This document shows positions 17,101 to 25,145 of a stretch of 64,000 bases of DNA, piece after piece. The notes under the pieces were generated by a model. The model searched no databases. It saw only the letters and a program-made list of their open reading frames with translations, and was not told where the DNA came from. Location of the stretch: contig JAJEFG010000082.1 of assembly GCA_022820545.1 (NCBI GenBank), forward strand, positions 1-64,000, written 5' to 3'. Each line of letters begins with the position of its first letter. The stretch's first letter is position 1. The translations under genes and the position numbers were made by a program. This DNA comes from Acidobacteriota bacterium (GTDB lineage: Bacteria > Acidobacteriota > Vicinamibacteria > Marinacidobacterales > Marinacidobacteraceae).

Positions 17101-19382
17101 CCGTAGAGCGGGCCTGGCTCGACTACTGCGGCCGGTTCCGCGCCCAGTCGAACTTCATGGGCCATAGCGCATACCCATTCGGCGATCCGGAGGAACACCC
17201 GAAGAGTCGTTTCGCCGTCGCCCGCGGCAACGACAACGCGGCGCTGCATGGCCGGTGGCGAGCCGGCCGCCCGCGCTCGATCGGCTACGCCGACCCGGAT
17301 CACCCGTTCCGCCATCAGGGCTCGGCGGACCTGAATCTCTACAAGCTGTTTCTCGAAACCGCCCACGCGCTGCTGCGGTCCGGCGGCCGGCTGGGGTTCC
17401 TGATCCCGTCCGGCCTGTACTCGGACCACGGGACCGGCGCGCTGCGCGACCTGTTTTTGGAGCGCTGCCGCTGGGAATGGCTGTTCAGCTTTGAGAACCC
17501 GGAGCGGATCTTTCCGATTCATCGAAGCTTCAAGTTCAACCCGATCGTTGTCGAGAAGGGCGGGACCACCGAGGCAATCAGGACCGCGTTCATGCGGCGC
17601 AACCTCAACGACTGGGAACGCGCGGAAGAACTCGCCACGACCTACTCGCGAGCCCAGATCACGCAGTTCAGCCCGAAGAGCCGCGCCATCCTCGAGATCC
17701 AGTCGCAGCGCGACCTCGGAATCCTGGAGAAGATCTACGCGAACGGGGTGCTACTGGGCGATGAGGGGCCGGAAGGTTGGACAGTCCAGTACAGCACCGA
17801 GTTCCACATGACGGGCGACTCGCCCCTCTTCCGGTCGCGCGAACAGTGGGAAATCGAGGGCTACCACCCCGATGAATACAGCCGCTGGCTCCTCGGTGAC
17901 TGGCACCCCATCGGCGAACTCTGGGCTGAACTCGGTGTGGATCCATCACGTCCAAAACCGCCGGAGATCGCACTTGAAGACTGGCTGTTCGACACAGCGG
18001 CCAAACCGGATCGCCGCGACGCGGAAGCACGGTTTGTCCACGGGCACCTCCTAAAGCCCGGTGACGTCGAACACACCGATTGGGAGGCGCGCTGCGCTCA
18101 ACCGCCCTACGACGGGTTTCCCGTTCCGCGGGGGGAGATTCCGCCGGGCATGGTGCTCTCACGGGACGGGACTGCTTGGATTCGAGAAGCCGAAATCCGG
18201 GACATCGCGCTACCCCTGCACCAGGGGATCATGGTGCAGCCCTTTGTACCCAGCGCCCGCGGATGGATCAGCGGGACCGGGCTTCGGGCGAAATGGGATT
18301 ACCGCAGTCTCGATAACCCGCAGTGGAATCCGCAGTTTCTGCTGAAACGGAGCGTGGCCGCCCAGAAGGACCGCGGGTGGTCTCGGGCGCGGCTCGGCTA
18401 TCGTGAGGTAGCGCGGAGTACGGACGCCCGCTCGTTCATCGGGGCAGTGCTCCCCTCGTTTCCGGCCGGGCACAAGGTGCCGATTCTGCATGTCGCTGAC
18501 GACGCGGCTAATGGCGTCGCAAACGCCGCAGCCCTGTTCAACAGCTTCGTATTCGACTGGCTCGTCCGGCGGCGTCTCGGAGCGGCTGCTCTGGCCTGGT
18601 ACGTCCTCGCCGAATGCGCCCTGCCGCATCCCGCCGGAATGCCGCGCCTGCTGTCGCTCGTGGACACGCTCAACTTCTCTGCGAAACCGTTCGCCGCCCT
18701 ACAGACCGCCCGCGCGGCGCCGGTTCCTGCCGCACTATGCCCGGGAGAGCGGATCCGGCTCCGTGCGATTCTGGACGCCGTCGCCTGCACCGTTTACGGG
18801 TGCGACTCGAATGATCTTCGCTACATCCTGCGCGACTCCGACCTGCCCGTACGAAACGTGAGCGCCCGTTCCCGCCGGGCCGCTACGTTCGACCCGCGCG
18901 GATTCTGGCGCGTGGACCGCGACAAGGATCCCGAACTCCGCCACGCCGTCCTGACCGCCGTCGCCCTCCACGACCTCGAAGCCAAGATCGAGACCACCAG
19001 CGGCGACCGCGACGCAGGAATCGAAGCGTTCCTGAACCAAAACCACGGCGACGGCTGGCTCCTCCCCGAAACCCTCCGCCTCGCCGACTACGGCCTCGGG
19101 CACGACGACCGCGCCCGCCACCCGCAACCCGTCGCTTCCCGCCTTGGCCCCCGCTTCCTCGACTGGCAGCTCACCCAGACCCCCGAGGAGTCCCACCGCG
19201 AATCCCACCTCCACGCCCGCAACCTCCTCGGCGAACACCCCTACCACCGCCTCCTCGAAGACATCACCCGCCGCCGAGAAGGACGCGAGCCCGAGCCCGC
19301 CGACCTCCTCCGCGTCGCCGAACCCGACTTCGAGTACCGCGCCAAGAAGCCACGCGACACCAAACAACCAAAGCTCTTCTGA
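14136..19382 (+). CDS. drmMI: Giant adenine-specific DNA methylase (Eco57I/DrmMI-like)
   Basis: A 1748-residue protein with an N6-adenine methyltransferase core: SAM-binding CDPACGSGTFPLGALRFL near 635 and catalytic NPPWDIAKPN near 947. The N-terminal ~500 residues look like the specificity/nuclease-type region of type IIG-like enzymes (FDESKRIGIGRGRRVVSRVL, then LLTNGREWRLLF); an acidic low-complexity linker lies at about 485-520. The C-terminal part (about 1050-1700) is a target-recognition-like region. It is translationally coupled to the SNF2 helicase gene upstream. In class 1 DISARM the methylase marks self DNA; here the pair may be the modification side of a restriction system. Whether it can also cut DNA cannot be told from motifs that I can see. 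Confidence 0.8.
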   Translation: MKAPKPLGLPGWDRLSHGGLLLDPTRLAALSRTKPQPLSRFAEQQLRKRASAVLDGSGDPSGFAAFVLEEICGLRQPQGAWTRGNRISPRESRKAVTGETVRPRQLWAGPRGARLPVFFDESKRIGIGRGRRVVSRVLGWLRAGGEPLALLTNGREWRLLFAGLDYEAWCQWDLELWFDEGQLSPQVTALRALLNPKLWIPETEGAIPPLLQAIRDTRKGQAELSEVLGERVREAVEILIRGHGEALRDGCADVAPADIYRAACRVAMRLVVILFAEARGLLPRNNALYDASYGLKGLFERLDRADMRGGFGNDFAAWPRVLALFALVRDGSHHPELPVKAYGGELFAPGERDADGVSRALAVFETASVDVESKALPDRDVHAMLRLLTRTTVRIRQGRAGTRIAAPVDFSDLSSEYIGVLYEGLLDYELKAAPKDGPVIFLSVGDQAALPLGRLEAMDDRALKMLFESLKKPGRTETDDAAEDEAEDDEPIPETAAPADETEPTPGDERQHSRERAEAWARRAAQAAGLVRKPRGRDTPERRLLHDQRLAAQAHKLVARVVLPGEWYLVRWGGTRKGSGSFYTRPGLAVPTVHRTLRPLAYDPPAGGDGSPHTAAPAARWTPKPPQRILALTVCDPACGSGTFPLGALRFLTDALYASLQHHGRLQPEGDRTLVRLLGIQTNADEEDESLADELIPCRPEDDDFEPRLRAVLRRYVVERCIYAVDLDPLAVELCRLSLWIETMDRNLPFGFLDHKIKCGNALVGAWFDQFRHYPAMAWKNREGGDKNHTNGVHFERNARTKAIKEFVKDTLTPDLRRFLRGPGLFSPDDLLAKTAAAHDEAFDVLAQCHSLPVRDAAARARVYREDFLGSAPWRSLKEAMDRWCACWFWPAEEIEAAPLPTTFADPPPETRAAAERIASEMRFFHWELEFPDVFREAGSGFDAVLGNPPWDIAKPNSREFFSNRDPLYRSYGKQEAIRRQSEYFADATVERAWLDYCGRFRAQSNFMGHSAYPFGDPEEHPKSRFAVARGNDNAALHGRWRAGRPRSIGYADPDHPFRHQGSADLNLYKLFLETAHALLRSGGRLGFLIPSGLYSDHGTGALRDLFLERCRWEWLFSFENPERIFPIHRSFKFNPIVVEKGGTTEAIRTAFMRRNLNDWERAEELATTYSRAQITQFSPKSRAILEIQSQRDLGILEKIYANGVLLGDEGPEGWTVQYSTEFHMTGDSPLFRSREQWEIEGYHPDEYSRWLLGDWHPIGELWAELGVDPSRPKPPEIALEDWLFDTAAKPDRRDAEARFVHGHLLKPGDVEHTDWEARCAQPPYDGFPVPRGEIPPGMVLSRDGTAWIREAEIRDIALPLHQGIMVQPFVPSARGWISGTGLRAKWDYRSLDNPQWNPQFLLKRSVAAQKDRGWSRARLGYREVARSTDARSFIGAVLPSFPAGHKVPILHVADDAANGVANAAALFNSFVFDWLVRRRLGAAALAWYVLAECALPHPAGMPRLLSLVDTLNFSAKPFAALQTARAAPVPAALCPGERIRLRAILDAVACTVYGCDSNDLRYILRDSDLPVRNVSARSRRAATFDPRGFWRVDRDKDPELRHAVLTAVALHDLEAKIETTSGDRDAGIEAFLNQNHGDGWLLPETLRLADYGLGHDDRARHPQPVASRLGPRFLDWQLTQTPEESHRESHLHARNLLGEHPYHRLLEDITRRREGREPEPADLLRVAEPDFEYRAKKPRDTKQPKLF

Positions 19383-19386
19383 CCCG

Positions 19387-19461
19387 ATGTTCGACACATC
19401 CGACAGAGTCCTCTGTCGGTGCCGCGCAGACCAAGAGAGCCGCATCGAGTGCAGCGAAGCG
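19387..19461 (+). pseudogene. Relic of the 5' end of the AlbA_2-type gene, left of the sirtuin
   Basis: Four bases after the methylase stop, ATG TTC GAC ACA starts a short frame MFDTSDRVLCRCRADQES. It aligns codon by codon with the start of the broken gene at 23395 (MFDTSEEVLRQCHAGEDT), including the preceding CTGACCC. Only about 75 bp remain before the sirtuin gene. The same gene start thus lies on both sides of the sirtuin, in the same orientation, about 4 kb apart. I read this as the footprint of insertion of the sirtuin gene. Confidence 0.65.
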
Positions 19462-19505
19462 CGGACGCATGATCGACGCCGATACAAGTTCCCGTATTCA
19501 CGCCC

Positions 19506-22500
19506 ATGAAGCTGATCCCGGACGAGCTTCGACGCGCCCACGAGGACGGCGAAGTGGTCTTCTTTTGTGGCGCGGGTGTCTCACAGGCCGCCGGCCTCCC
19601 AGGATTCAGGGACCTGGTCTGCAAGGTCATGACCCATCTCCTGCCCGCACGCGACAAATGCGCGGAAGGCGAACCCGCCGGACTGGCATGGGCCGCATTC
19701 GACCGGTGTGCCTACGATGACGCCCTAGACCTGCTCGAATCTCCCAATCTGGGTACCTTCGACGCGGAGGAGGTCCGCCGTCGAGTCCGGAAATACCTGT
19801 CACCTCCCACAACCGGAGCCGCTGACGCCCACGCGGCACTGATTCGCCTCGCCGACCTTGACCGTGGCCAAGGGAGATTGGTTACGACCAACTTTGATCG
19901 GCTCTTCGAGACCGCCTATGCGTCAATCCGGAGCAAGAGCAGCGGCGCGACACTGGAACTGCATGTCGCGCCCGCGCTGCCCCCTGCCAGCCCTAGTGCG
20001 TTTCGCGGGCTTCTATACCTTCACGGGCGACTCGACCCTCACCGGATCGAGCGCGACCGGAGCCTGGTACTCACACGATCCGACTTTGGTATGGCTTACC
20101 TGCTCGACGGATGGGCACGCCGATTCGTCGTAGATTTGTTCCGGAACTACCACGTCGTCTTCTTGGGCTACTCCGTTGACGACCCGACGGTGCACTACCT
20201 CGTAAGTGCCATGGCAGCCGTCCGCGAAGCAAACCCCAGACTATTCCGACCGGCATATTCCTTTGCCGGATACCGTGGAGCCGTAAGCCCTGACGAAAGA
20301 GACCGCACAGCCCTGACATGGAAATCCAAGGGCGTTAAACCAGTCCTGTACGACAGCGACGCCAGACACGTCCAACTGTGGGACGGCATCCGGGCTTGGG
20401 CGGATTACCACGGGCGTGGCCTTGCCGGGCACCGACAGACGGTTCGCGATCTCGGTCCGGTCACACTGACGGGCAAGAAGGACGACCGGATCGCCGAGAT
20501 GGCATGGGCTTTGAAGAAGCCGGGAATCGCCGAGTACTTTGCGAAACGCGTCGGGCCTGATCGGCCAGTTCCAGCGTGGATTGCGCCGCTACAAGAACGC
20601 GAGCTCTTGAGTCGTCCCGAATACCGTCCCGATGACCCGCACTCACCGCGGGCCCCGTTAGTTTCCCGACAACTAGCTGATTTCGTCACGCCTGACGACA
20701 CGACAGCCTATTTGTCGCGGTGGATTGCACAATGCCTCGAGAACCGACACACGCTGTACTGGGCGCTCGCCCACGGCGGCGTGCTTCACTCCGTGCTTCG
20801 ACGAGACATCCGTTGGGCCCTCGACGATGTCCGGTCGGATCTTCCACTCGCGCTGCGGAAAATCTGGCGTGTTTTGGCCAGAGATGACTACGCCGGTGCT
20901 CTGTCTCGCACGAACTCGACTACCCGCTCCTCCCTGTCGCCGTGCAACGGCCTGAGCGCGAAGGAGCATTTCGCACGGAACACCCTTCTTCGCTGGCTCC
21001 GACCCGTGCCCGTGTTCCAGGTTCGGGAGCCCGGATCTCTTGGGACAACGGCCGAATATGAGAGCGACCCAAGTCAGTGGTACGCACTGGATCTGGCACT
21101 TGAAGGTATAGACCACAGGAGCGAGATCACTGAAATCAAGCAGTCCGCTGCCGACTGGAACGGCACGCTCGCGGTGATGGCGGAAGAGCTTACTGGCTTG
21201 TTGAATGAAGCGATGGATTGGCTTCGCGAATTCGGGCTCGCCACAGACGAATTCGACTTGACATACATCCACTATCGGTCGATCAGCCCGCACGAACAAA
21301 ACGCTGTCACACCACTATGGACCGAGCTAATCGGCCTGTGCCGTGACGCGCATGATGCGCTCATCGCATCCACCGATGGTGCTCAAGCGAATGGGCTCCG
21401 CGCCCACTGGCGATCGCTTCCATATCCTGTGTTTCGGCGCTTGGCATTACACGCGGCAACCGAGCATGAAACAGGGCAAGACGTGGGTCTTGAAATGCTC
21501 ATCACGGACAGGAACCCCACGCTGTGGGATCCCTGTGTCCAGCGCGAGACGCTACGGTTCCTCAGGAGACGAGGACGCGATCTTCAAGAGGGTCAGTTGA
21601 ACATGCTGGTTCGAGAGATCCTAAGCGGCCCGCCGAACGTGCCCTACCCGGATGGCTTCACGAAGGAGAACCAGAACCGACAGCGTGGACACGCGACACG
21701 GCTCCGTCTACAGAAGCTCATGGAGTCCGGGGCGCACCTGTCACAAGAAGCTCTCGCGGTATATCAGGACCTTCCGAAGGACGGCGTAATGAGACCACGG
21801 AGCGGTGGGAATCATCCGGAGGAGTTCAACACGTTCATTGCCTTTGGTTGGGGCGGCGTTCCGGGTTTCGAGGATCCCATCACAGTAAGTCAGCTCCGAA
21901 ACTGCTCTCTCTCGGATTTCATCCAATGGGCCGAAAAGCATGAGCATGAACCGTGGATCTTGCGTACCGCGTGGACGGAGTTGGCGGAACAAGACGCGCC
22001 AATGGCATCTCGCCGTCTCGCCGAGGCCGGAGGAAAGGGTGTCTGGCCAATCCGGCTATGGTCGGAACTAGTCCACGCTCTACGAGACGCAGGCAAGAGT
22101 GCTGAACACCGCACGGTAGCGCGAGTATCGGCAAGGGCTCTCCTCCAGATGCCGGTCCCAACACTGGAAGGAATGATTGTGGAGGCCTCTCGATGGCTCA
22201 AAGGCAACAGAGAACTCCTTGAGGCTCGGGAGAGGCTTCAGCTTTGGCAGAGGATCTGGCAGGCCAGCGTGTCAGCCGAAGGATCCGAAGCGGAGAGAGC
22301 AGCCAATCTTGAACTCGCCCTAAATCATGCGGGCGGTCACCTCGGGGAGTTTCTCTACGCAGAGATGGCCGACGATATTCCGACCGTACCTGGAAAGGAG
22401 GCCCCTGGGCTTCCCGATAGGCTCAAGACAGAGTTTGCGCTGGTCAGCGACGGTGAGGATCTGACCAGCAGACTTGCTCGCGTCCATATGGCCATCAGGC

Positions 22501-23273
22501 TGGTGGAACTGCATCGTGTAGATCCACTGTGGACCAGAGATGCGCTTCTGAGTCATATGGACATCAAGTCGGGGAAGCGTTCGTTCGAACCGGGACTCTG
22601 GGACGGATACTTCGCCGGGCGCCAGTGCTCGGAAGATCTTCTCGTAGCGTTCAAGGGGCAGCTTCTCGCGATTCTGAGCAACTTGGACCTACTGCCTGAA
22701 CGAACGCGAGCCGGCGCCGTTCGCCACTTCGTGCATCTTGCGATTTGGCAGGACCGCGGCATCGGCCGGGATGAGGCCAAGGAAGTTGCCTGGCGATGGG
22801 ATGAAACCAGCCTCGGGGAGGCAGCGTGGGCGATTGCCGACATATTGCAAGCAGCGGGCAACAGAGTTGATGTCCTGTGGACAGAACTAGTCGGTCCGTG
22901 GATCGAACAGGTCTGGCCGAGGCGGGAGCAGGACAAGACCCCCGATGTGTCCGCAGCGCTGTGCCGCATCGCTATGGCCGTGGACACCATGTTCCCCGCC
23001 GTCGTCGATCAGATTGAGGGTCTCTTGGTCCCCGAACTTCGAGATGACACCTTGAGCCAATTGTCGGACAGGCCGGTAGCCGCCAAGTTCCCGGAAGCCA
23101 CGCTGCGGCTTTTGAACGGTGTCTTCGGTGACTCCGAAGACGAAGTCAGCACGGAACCGGCAAGAAAACTCTGGAAGGAAGCGCTGGAGACCCAGCCGAG
23201 CTTGCGGCAACGCCCGGAGTTCGAGAGGCTGCGGGCTCTCTTGGAGCCGGACCCGGATTCGGAGACGGAGTGA
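19506..23273 (+). CDS. dsr1: Dsr1-like defence-associated sirtuin (SIR2 + helical C-terminal domain)
   Basis: A 1255-residue protein with an N-terminal SIR2 domain: NAD-binding FFCGAGVSQAAGLPGF at 19-34, VTTNFDRLFE near 128, LYLHGRLD with the catalytic His near 175, and VFLGYSVDDPTVHYL near 218. About 900 mostly helical residues follow, without recognised motifs. This is the plan of defence-associated sirtuins, which sense phage proteins through the C-terminal part and deplete NAD+ to stop infection. Length and the segment GIAEYFAKRVGPDRPVPAWI after the SIR2 domain fit the Dsr1 group, a tentative subfamily call. Its GC content is visibly lower than that of the methylase before it, consistent with separate acquisition, and it sits between two copies of the start of another gene. 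Confidence 0.82.
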   Translation: MKLIPDELRRAHEDGEVVFFCGAGVSQAAGLPGFRDLVCKVMTHLLPARDKCAEGEPAGLAWAAFDRCAYDDALDLLESPNLGTFDAEEVRRRVRKYLSPPTTGAADAHAALIRLADLDRGQGRLVTTNFDRLFETAYASIRSKSSGATLELHVAPALPPASPSAFRGLLYLHGRLDPHRIERDRSLVLTRSDFGMAYLLDGWARRFVVDLFRNYHVVFLGYSVDDPTVHYLVSAMAAVREANPRLFRPAYSFAGYRGAVSPDERDRTALTWKSKGVKPVLYDSDARHVQLWDGIRAWADYHGRGLAGHRQTVRDLGPVTLTGKKDDRIAEMAWALKKPGIAEYFAKRVGPDRPVPAWIAPLQERELLSRPEYRPDDPHSPRAPLVSRQLADFVTPDDTTAYLSRWIAQCLENRHTLYWALAHGGVLHSVLRRDIRWALDDVRSDLPLALRKIWRVLARDDYAGALSRTNSTTRSSLSPCNGLSAKEHFARNTLLRWLRPVPVFQVREPGSLGTTAEYESDPSQWYALDLALEGIDHRSEITEIKQSAADWNGTLAVMAEELTGLLNEAMDWLREFGLATDEFDLTYIHYRSISPHEQNAVTPLWTELIGLCRDAHDALIASTDGAQANGLRAHWRSLPYPVFRRLALHAATEHETGQDVGLEMLITDRNPTLWDPCVQRETLRFLRRRGRDLQEGQLNMLVREILSGPPNVPYPDGFTKENQNRQRGHATRLRLQKLMESGAHLSQEALAVYQDLPKDGVMRPRSGGNHPEEFNTFIAFGWGGVPGFEDPITVSQLRNCSLSDFIQWAEKHEHEPWILRTAWTELAEQDAPMASRRLAEAGGKGVWPIRLWSELVHALRDAGKSAEHRTVARVSARALLQMPVPTLEGMIVEASRWLKGNRELLEARERLQLWQRIWQASVSAEGSEAERAANLELALNHAGGHLGEFLYAEMADDIPTVPGKEAPGLPDRLKTEFALVSDGEDLTSRLARVHMAIRLVELHRVDPLWTRDALLSHMDIKSGKRSFEPGLWDGYFAGRQCSEDLLVAFKGQLLAILSNLDLLPERTRAGAVRHFVHLAIWQDRGIGRDEAKEVAWRWDETSLGEAAWAIADILQAAGNRVDVLWTELVGPWIEQVWPRREQDKTPDVSAALCRIAMAVDTMFPAVVDQIEGLLVPELRDDTLSQLSDRPVAAKFPEATLRLLNGVFGDSEDEVSTEPARKLWKEALETQPSLRQRPEFERLRALLEPDPDSETE

Positions 23274-23394
23274 GGGGAAAGTCGGAAGACCTGTCGGCGA
23301 CGGTTACCCGATGACCGGTTGGGCTCAACTCGCCTTGGAATTCAACGTGGAGGCTCCTAGCGCCTTCAAGCCGGTGGCGGTTGTCCTGACCCCA

Positions 23395-24345
23395 TGTTCG
23401 ATACGTCGGAGGAGGTCCTCCGCCAGTGCCACGCCGGCGAGGACACTTCCGCGGAGTTCAAGGAAGTCCGGTTCAGGAAGGGCGCGTGATCTCCCCGACG
23501 CCGCGGGGGAGCTCGTGACCCTCGCGAGTGCCGGTGGCGGGGCGCTCTTTCTCGGCGTGGACGATTCGAGGACCGCGCGCGGGATCCCGGGACCACGTCA
23601 GCGCCACGGAACACTGGCTCGTCAACGTGGCGACGAACAACCGTGACTCCCCGATTCGTCCCGATCCTCGGAGAGTCTGCCTTCCCGCCACCGGCGGAGA
23701 CGAGAGGACGATCCCGTCGTCCGCGTGCTCCGGGGAACGTTCGTCCACCAGACGTGGGGACGCAGGCACTACGCGCGGGTCGGCTCGATGAAGCAGCGGC
23801 TCACCTCGCCGGAATCCGGGCCTCCGCCAGAATTGAGGCTGCGGCTACGTGTTCGACGAGCAGGCGGTATTCGCCGCCGGCGTGAACGACCTTGACTGGA
23901 ACCGCCTCGAAGCGTCCTTCGGGTGTGCGCCCAAGATGCCGCGGCGCGACCTGCTCGGCTATTCGCGGGGGACGCTTTGCGACGAGCGGGGCACCGAAAG
24001 GCCTCGGTGGCCGGTCTCTTGACGTCCGGATCAAACACCTGCGAAGCGCCGGTTTCGAAGCCGCCTGTTGCCGGGGAGCCCGCCTGTCGGTCGACGACTC
24101 AGTCCACGAGGAGAGCCTACGCGGCGCAGCTCCCGACCGGATGGACGCGGCAGTCCCCTTCGTCATGCGCTACGGCGCCACCGGCGACCCGGACCGCCGA
24201 CCCCTCTACGACATCGAGAGTGTGGACGCGACCATCGTCAACGCGGTGGCCCACCGCGACTACTCGATCTGCGGCGCGAAGATCCGCCTCCTCCCGTTCG
24301 CCAACCGCCTGGCCTCCCGCTGCGGCTCCCGTGTGTCTCAGCGGG
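23395..24345 (+). pseudogene. Broken AlbA_2/Schlafen-type ATP-binding regulator gene
   Basis: Pieces of one protein appear in all three frames in the right order: MFDTSEEVLRQCHAGEDT and SAEFKEVRFRKG, then DLPDAAGELVTLASAGGGAL and FLGVDDSRTARGIPG, then EHWLVNVATNN, then VRVLRGTFVHQT, GRHYARVGSMKQRL, VFDEQAVFAAGVNDLDWNRL, and finally TIVNAVAHRDYSICGAKIRL. This is the order of the AlbA_2 DNA-binding domain (E-F-K-E, A-N-x-x-G-G-x-L-x-x-G-V-D-D) and the HATPase-like HRDYS block of AlbA_2/RecG-like proteins. At least four frameshifts and the TGA after RKGA make it non-functional. 23274-23394 shows no gene, and 24346-24420 is a short leader to the next gene. Confidence 0.85.
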
Positions 24346-24420
24346 CCGCCCGTTCTCACCCCACTCCCCCGGCCCGCCAGGCACCCCGTCCTTTCACTAG
24401 AATCCGCCCCCGGCTGCCCG

Positions 24421-25134
24421 ATGACCCTGCTCGTTGACTACGACAATCTGCACCTGCTCATACGCCGACGAGGAGCACGACACGCGATTACCAGCCTCGT
24501 GGAGGCCCTGGGTTTGTGGCAGCCCGCCTGGGGGCGAAGGGTCACCTGCAGGCTCTACGGCGGTTGGCTACACGGATCTTCGTTGTCACGGGATGCCCAA
24601 CGCCTGATCCCCGATCTCCAGCGCGAGTTCCCTCGTTCCATTCGTGTAAGGAGCACCGGCGGCGCACACGCGGTGATCTGCGAGGTCCAGCTCGCTCGAT
24701 CCCTCGCCTGCGACCCGGCGGTCGTGTTGACGCATACCTACCGTCCACGTTCCCTGCCGCGGCGCCTTCAGTGCGACAGAGCCCCGTTCTCCGGCTGCGT
24801 GGCCCCATCGCAGTGTCCGATCGCACCTCTTGAACCGTTCATCAGCAACACGAAGTGTCCCGTCACCAACTGCTCCGTCGAACCGGAAACTGTCCTGGCC
24901 CGTGCTGAACAGAAGCTCGTGGATTCGATGCTGATCGTGGATCTCGTGCATTTCGCCGACACCATGCCACGTCCGCTGGTCGTCGTATCGGCAGACGAAG
25001 ACCTCTGGCCCGGTATCCGCTTCGCACTGCTGCGCGGCGCGCAGATCATTCATGTGCTGCCGCCGCGCAGTCGGGTTCGCGTCCGTCGTTACCAGAATCT
25101 GGAGACGAATACGTATTCCCGTGTCATCATGTAG
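24421..25134 (+). CDS. NYN/PIN-like nuclease-domain protein, partner of the NACHT protein
   Basis: A 237-residue protein. The start MTLLVDYDNLHLLIRRRG carries the NYN/LabA-PIN signature with acidic residues in VDYDN; MLIVDLVHFAD and VVVSADEDLWPGIRFALLRG supply the further conserved aspartates and the G-A-x-x-x-H-V strand typical of the fold. NYN domains are metal-dependent RNases. A longer open frame upstream of 24421 runs through the dead AlbA_2 gene and is not real coding sequence. The stop is 11 bp before the next gene, which has AGGACA as a probable ribosome binding site, so the two form an operon. I infer that this is the effector nuclease controlled by the NACHT protein; no direct evidence. 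Confidence 0.72.
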   Translation: MTLLVDYDNLHLLIRRRGARHAITSLVEALGLWQPAWGRRVTCRLYGGWLHGSSLSRDAQRLIPDLQREFPRSIRVRSTGGAHAVICEVQLARSLACDPAVVLTHTYRPRSLPRRLQCDRAPFSGCVAPSQCPIAPLEPFISNTKCPVTNCSVEPETVLARAEQKLVDSMLIVDLVHFADTMPRPLVVVSADEDLWPGIRFALLRGAQIIHVLPPRSRVRVRRYQNLETNTYSRVIM

Positions 25135-25145
25135 GACAAGATCAA

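Noticed and set aside
23923-24420. N-terminal extension of the NYN gene
   Set aside because: This part reads through the dead AlbA_2-type gene and is Arg/Pro-rich in that frame. The domain begins exactly at the ATG at 24421.
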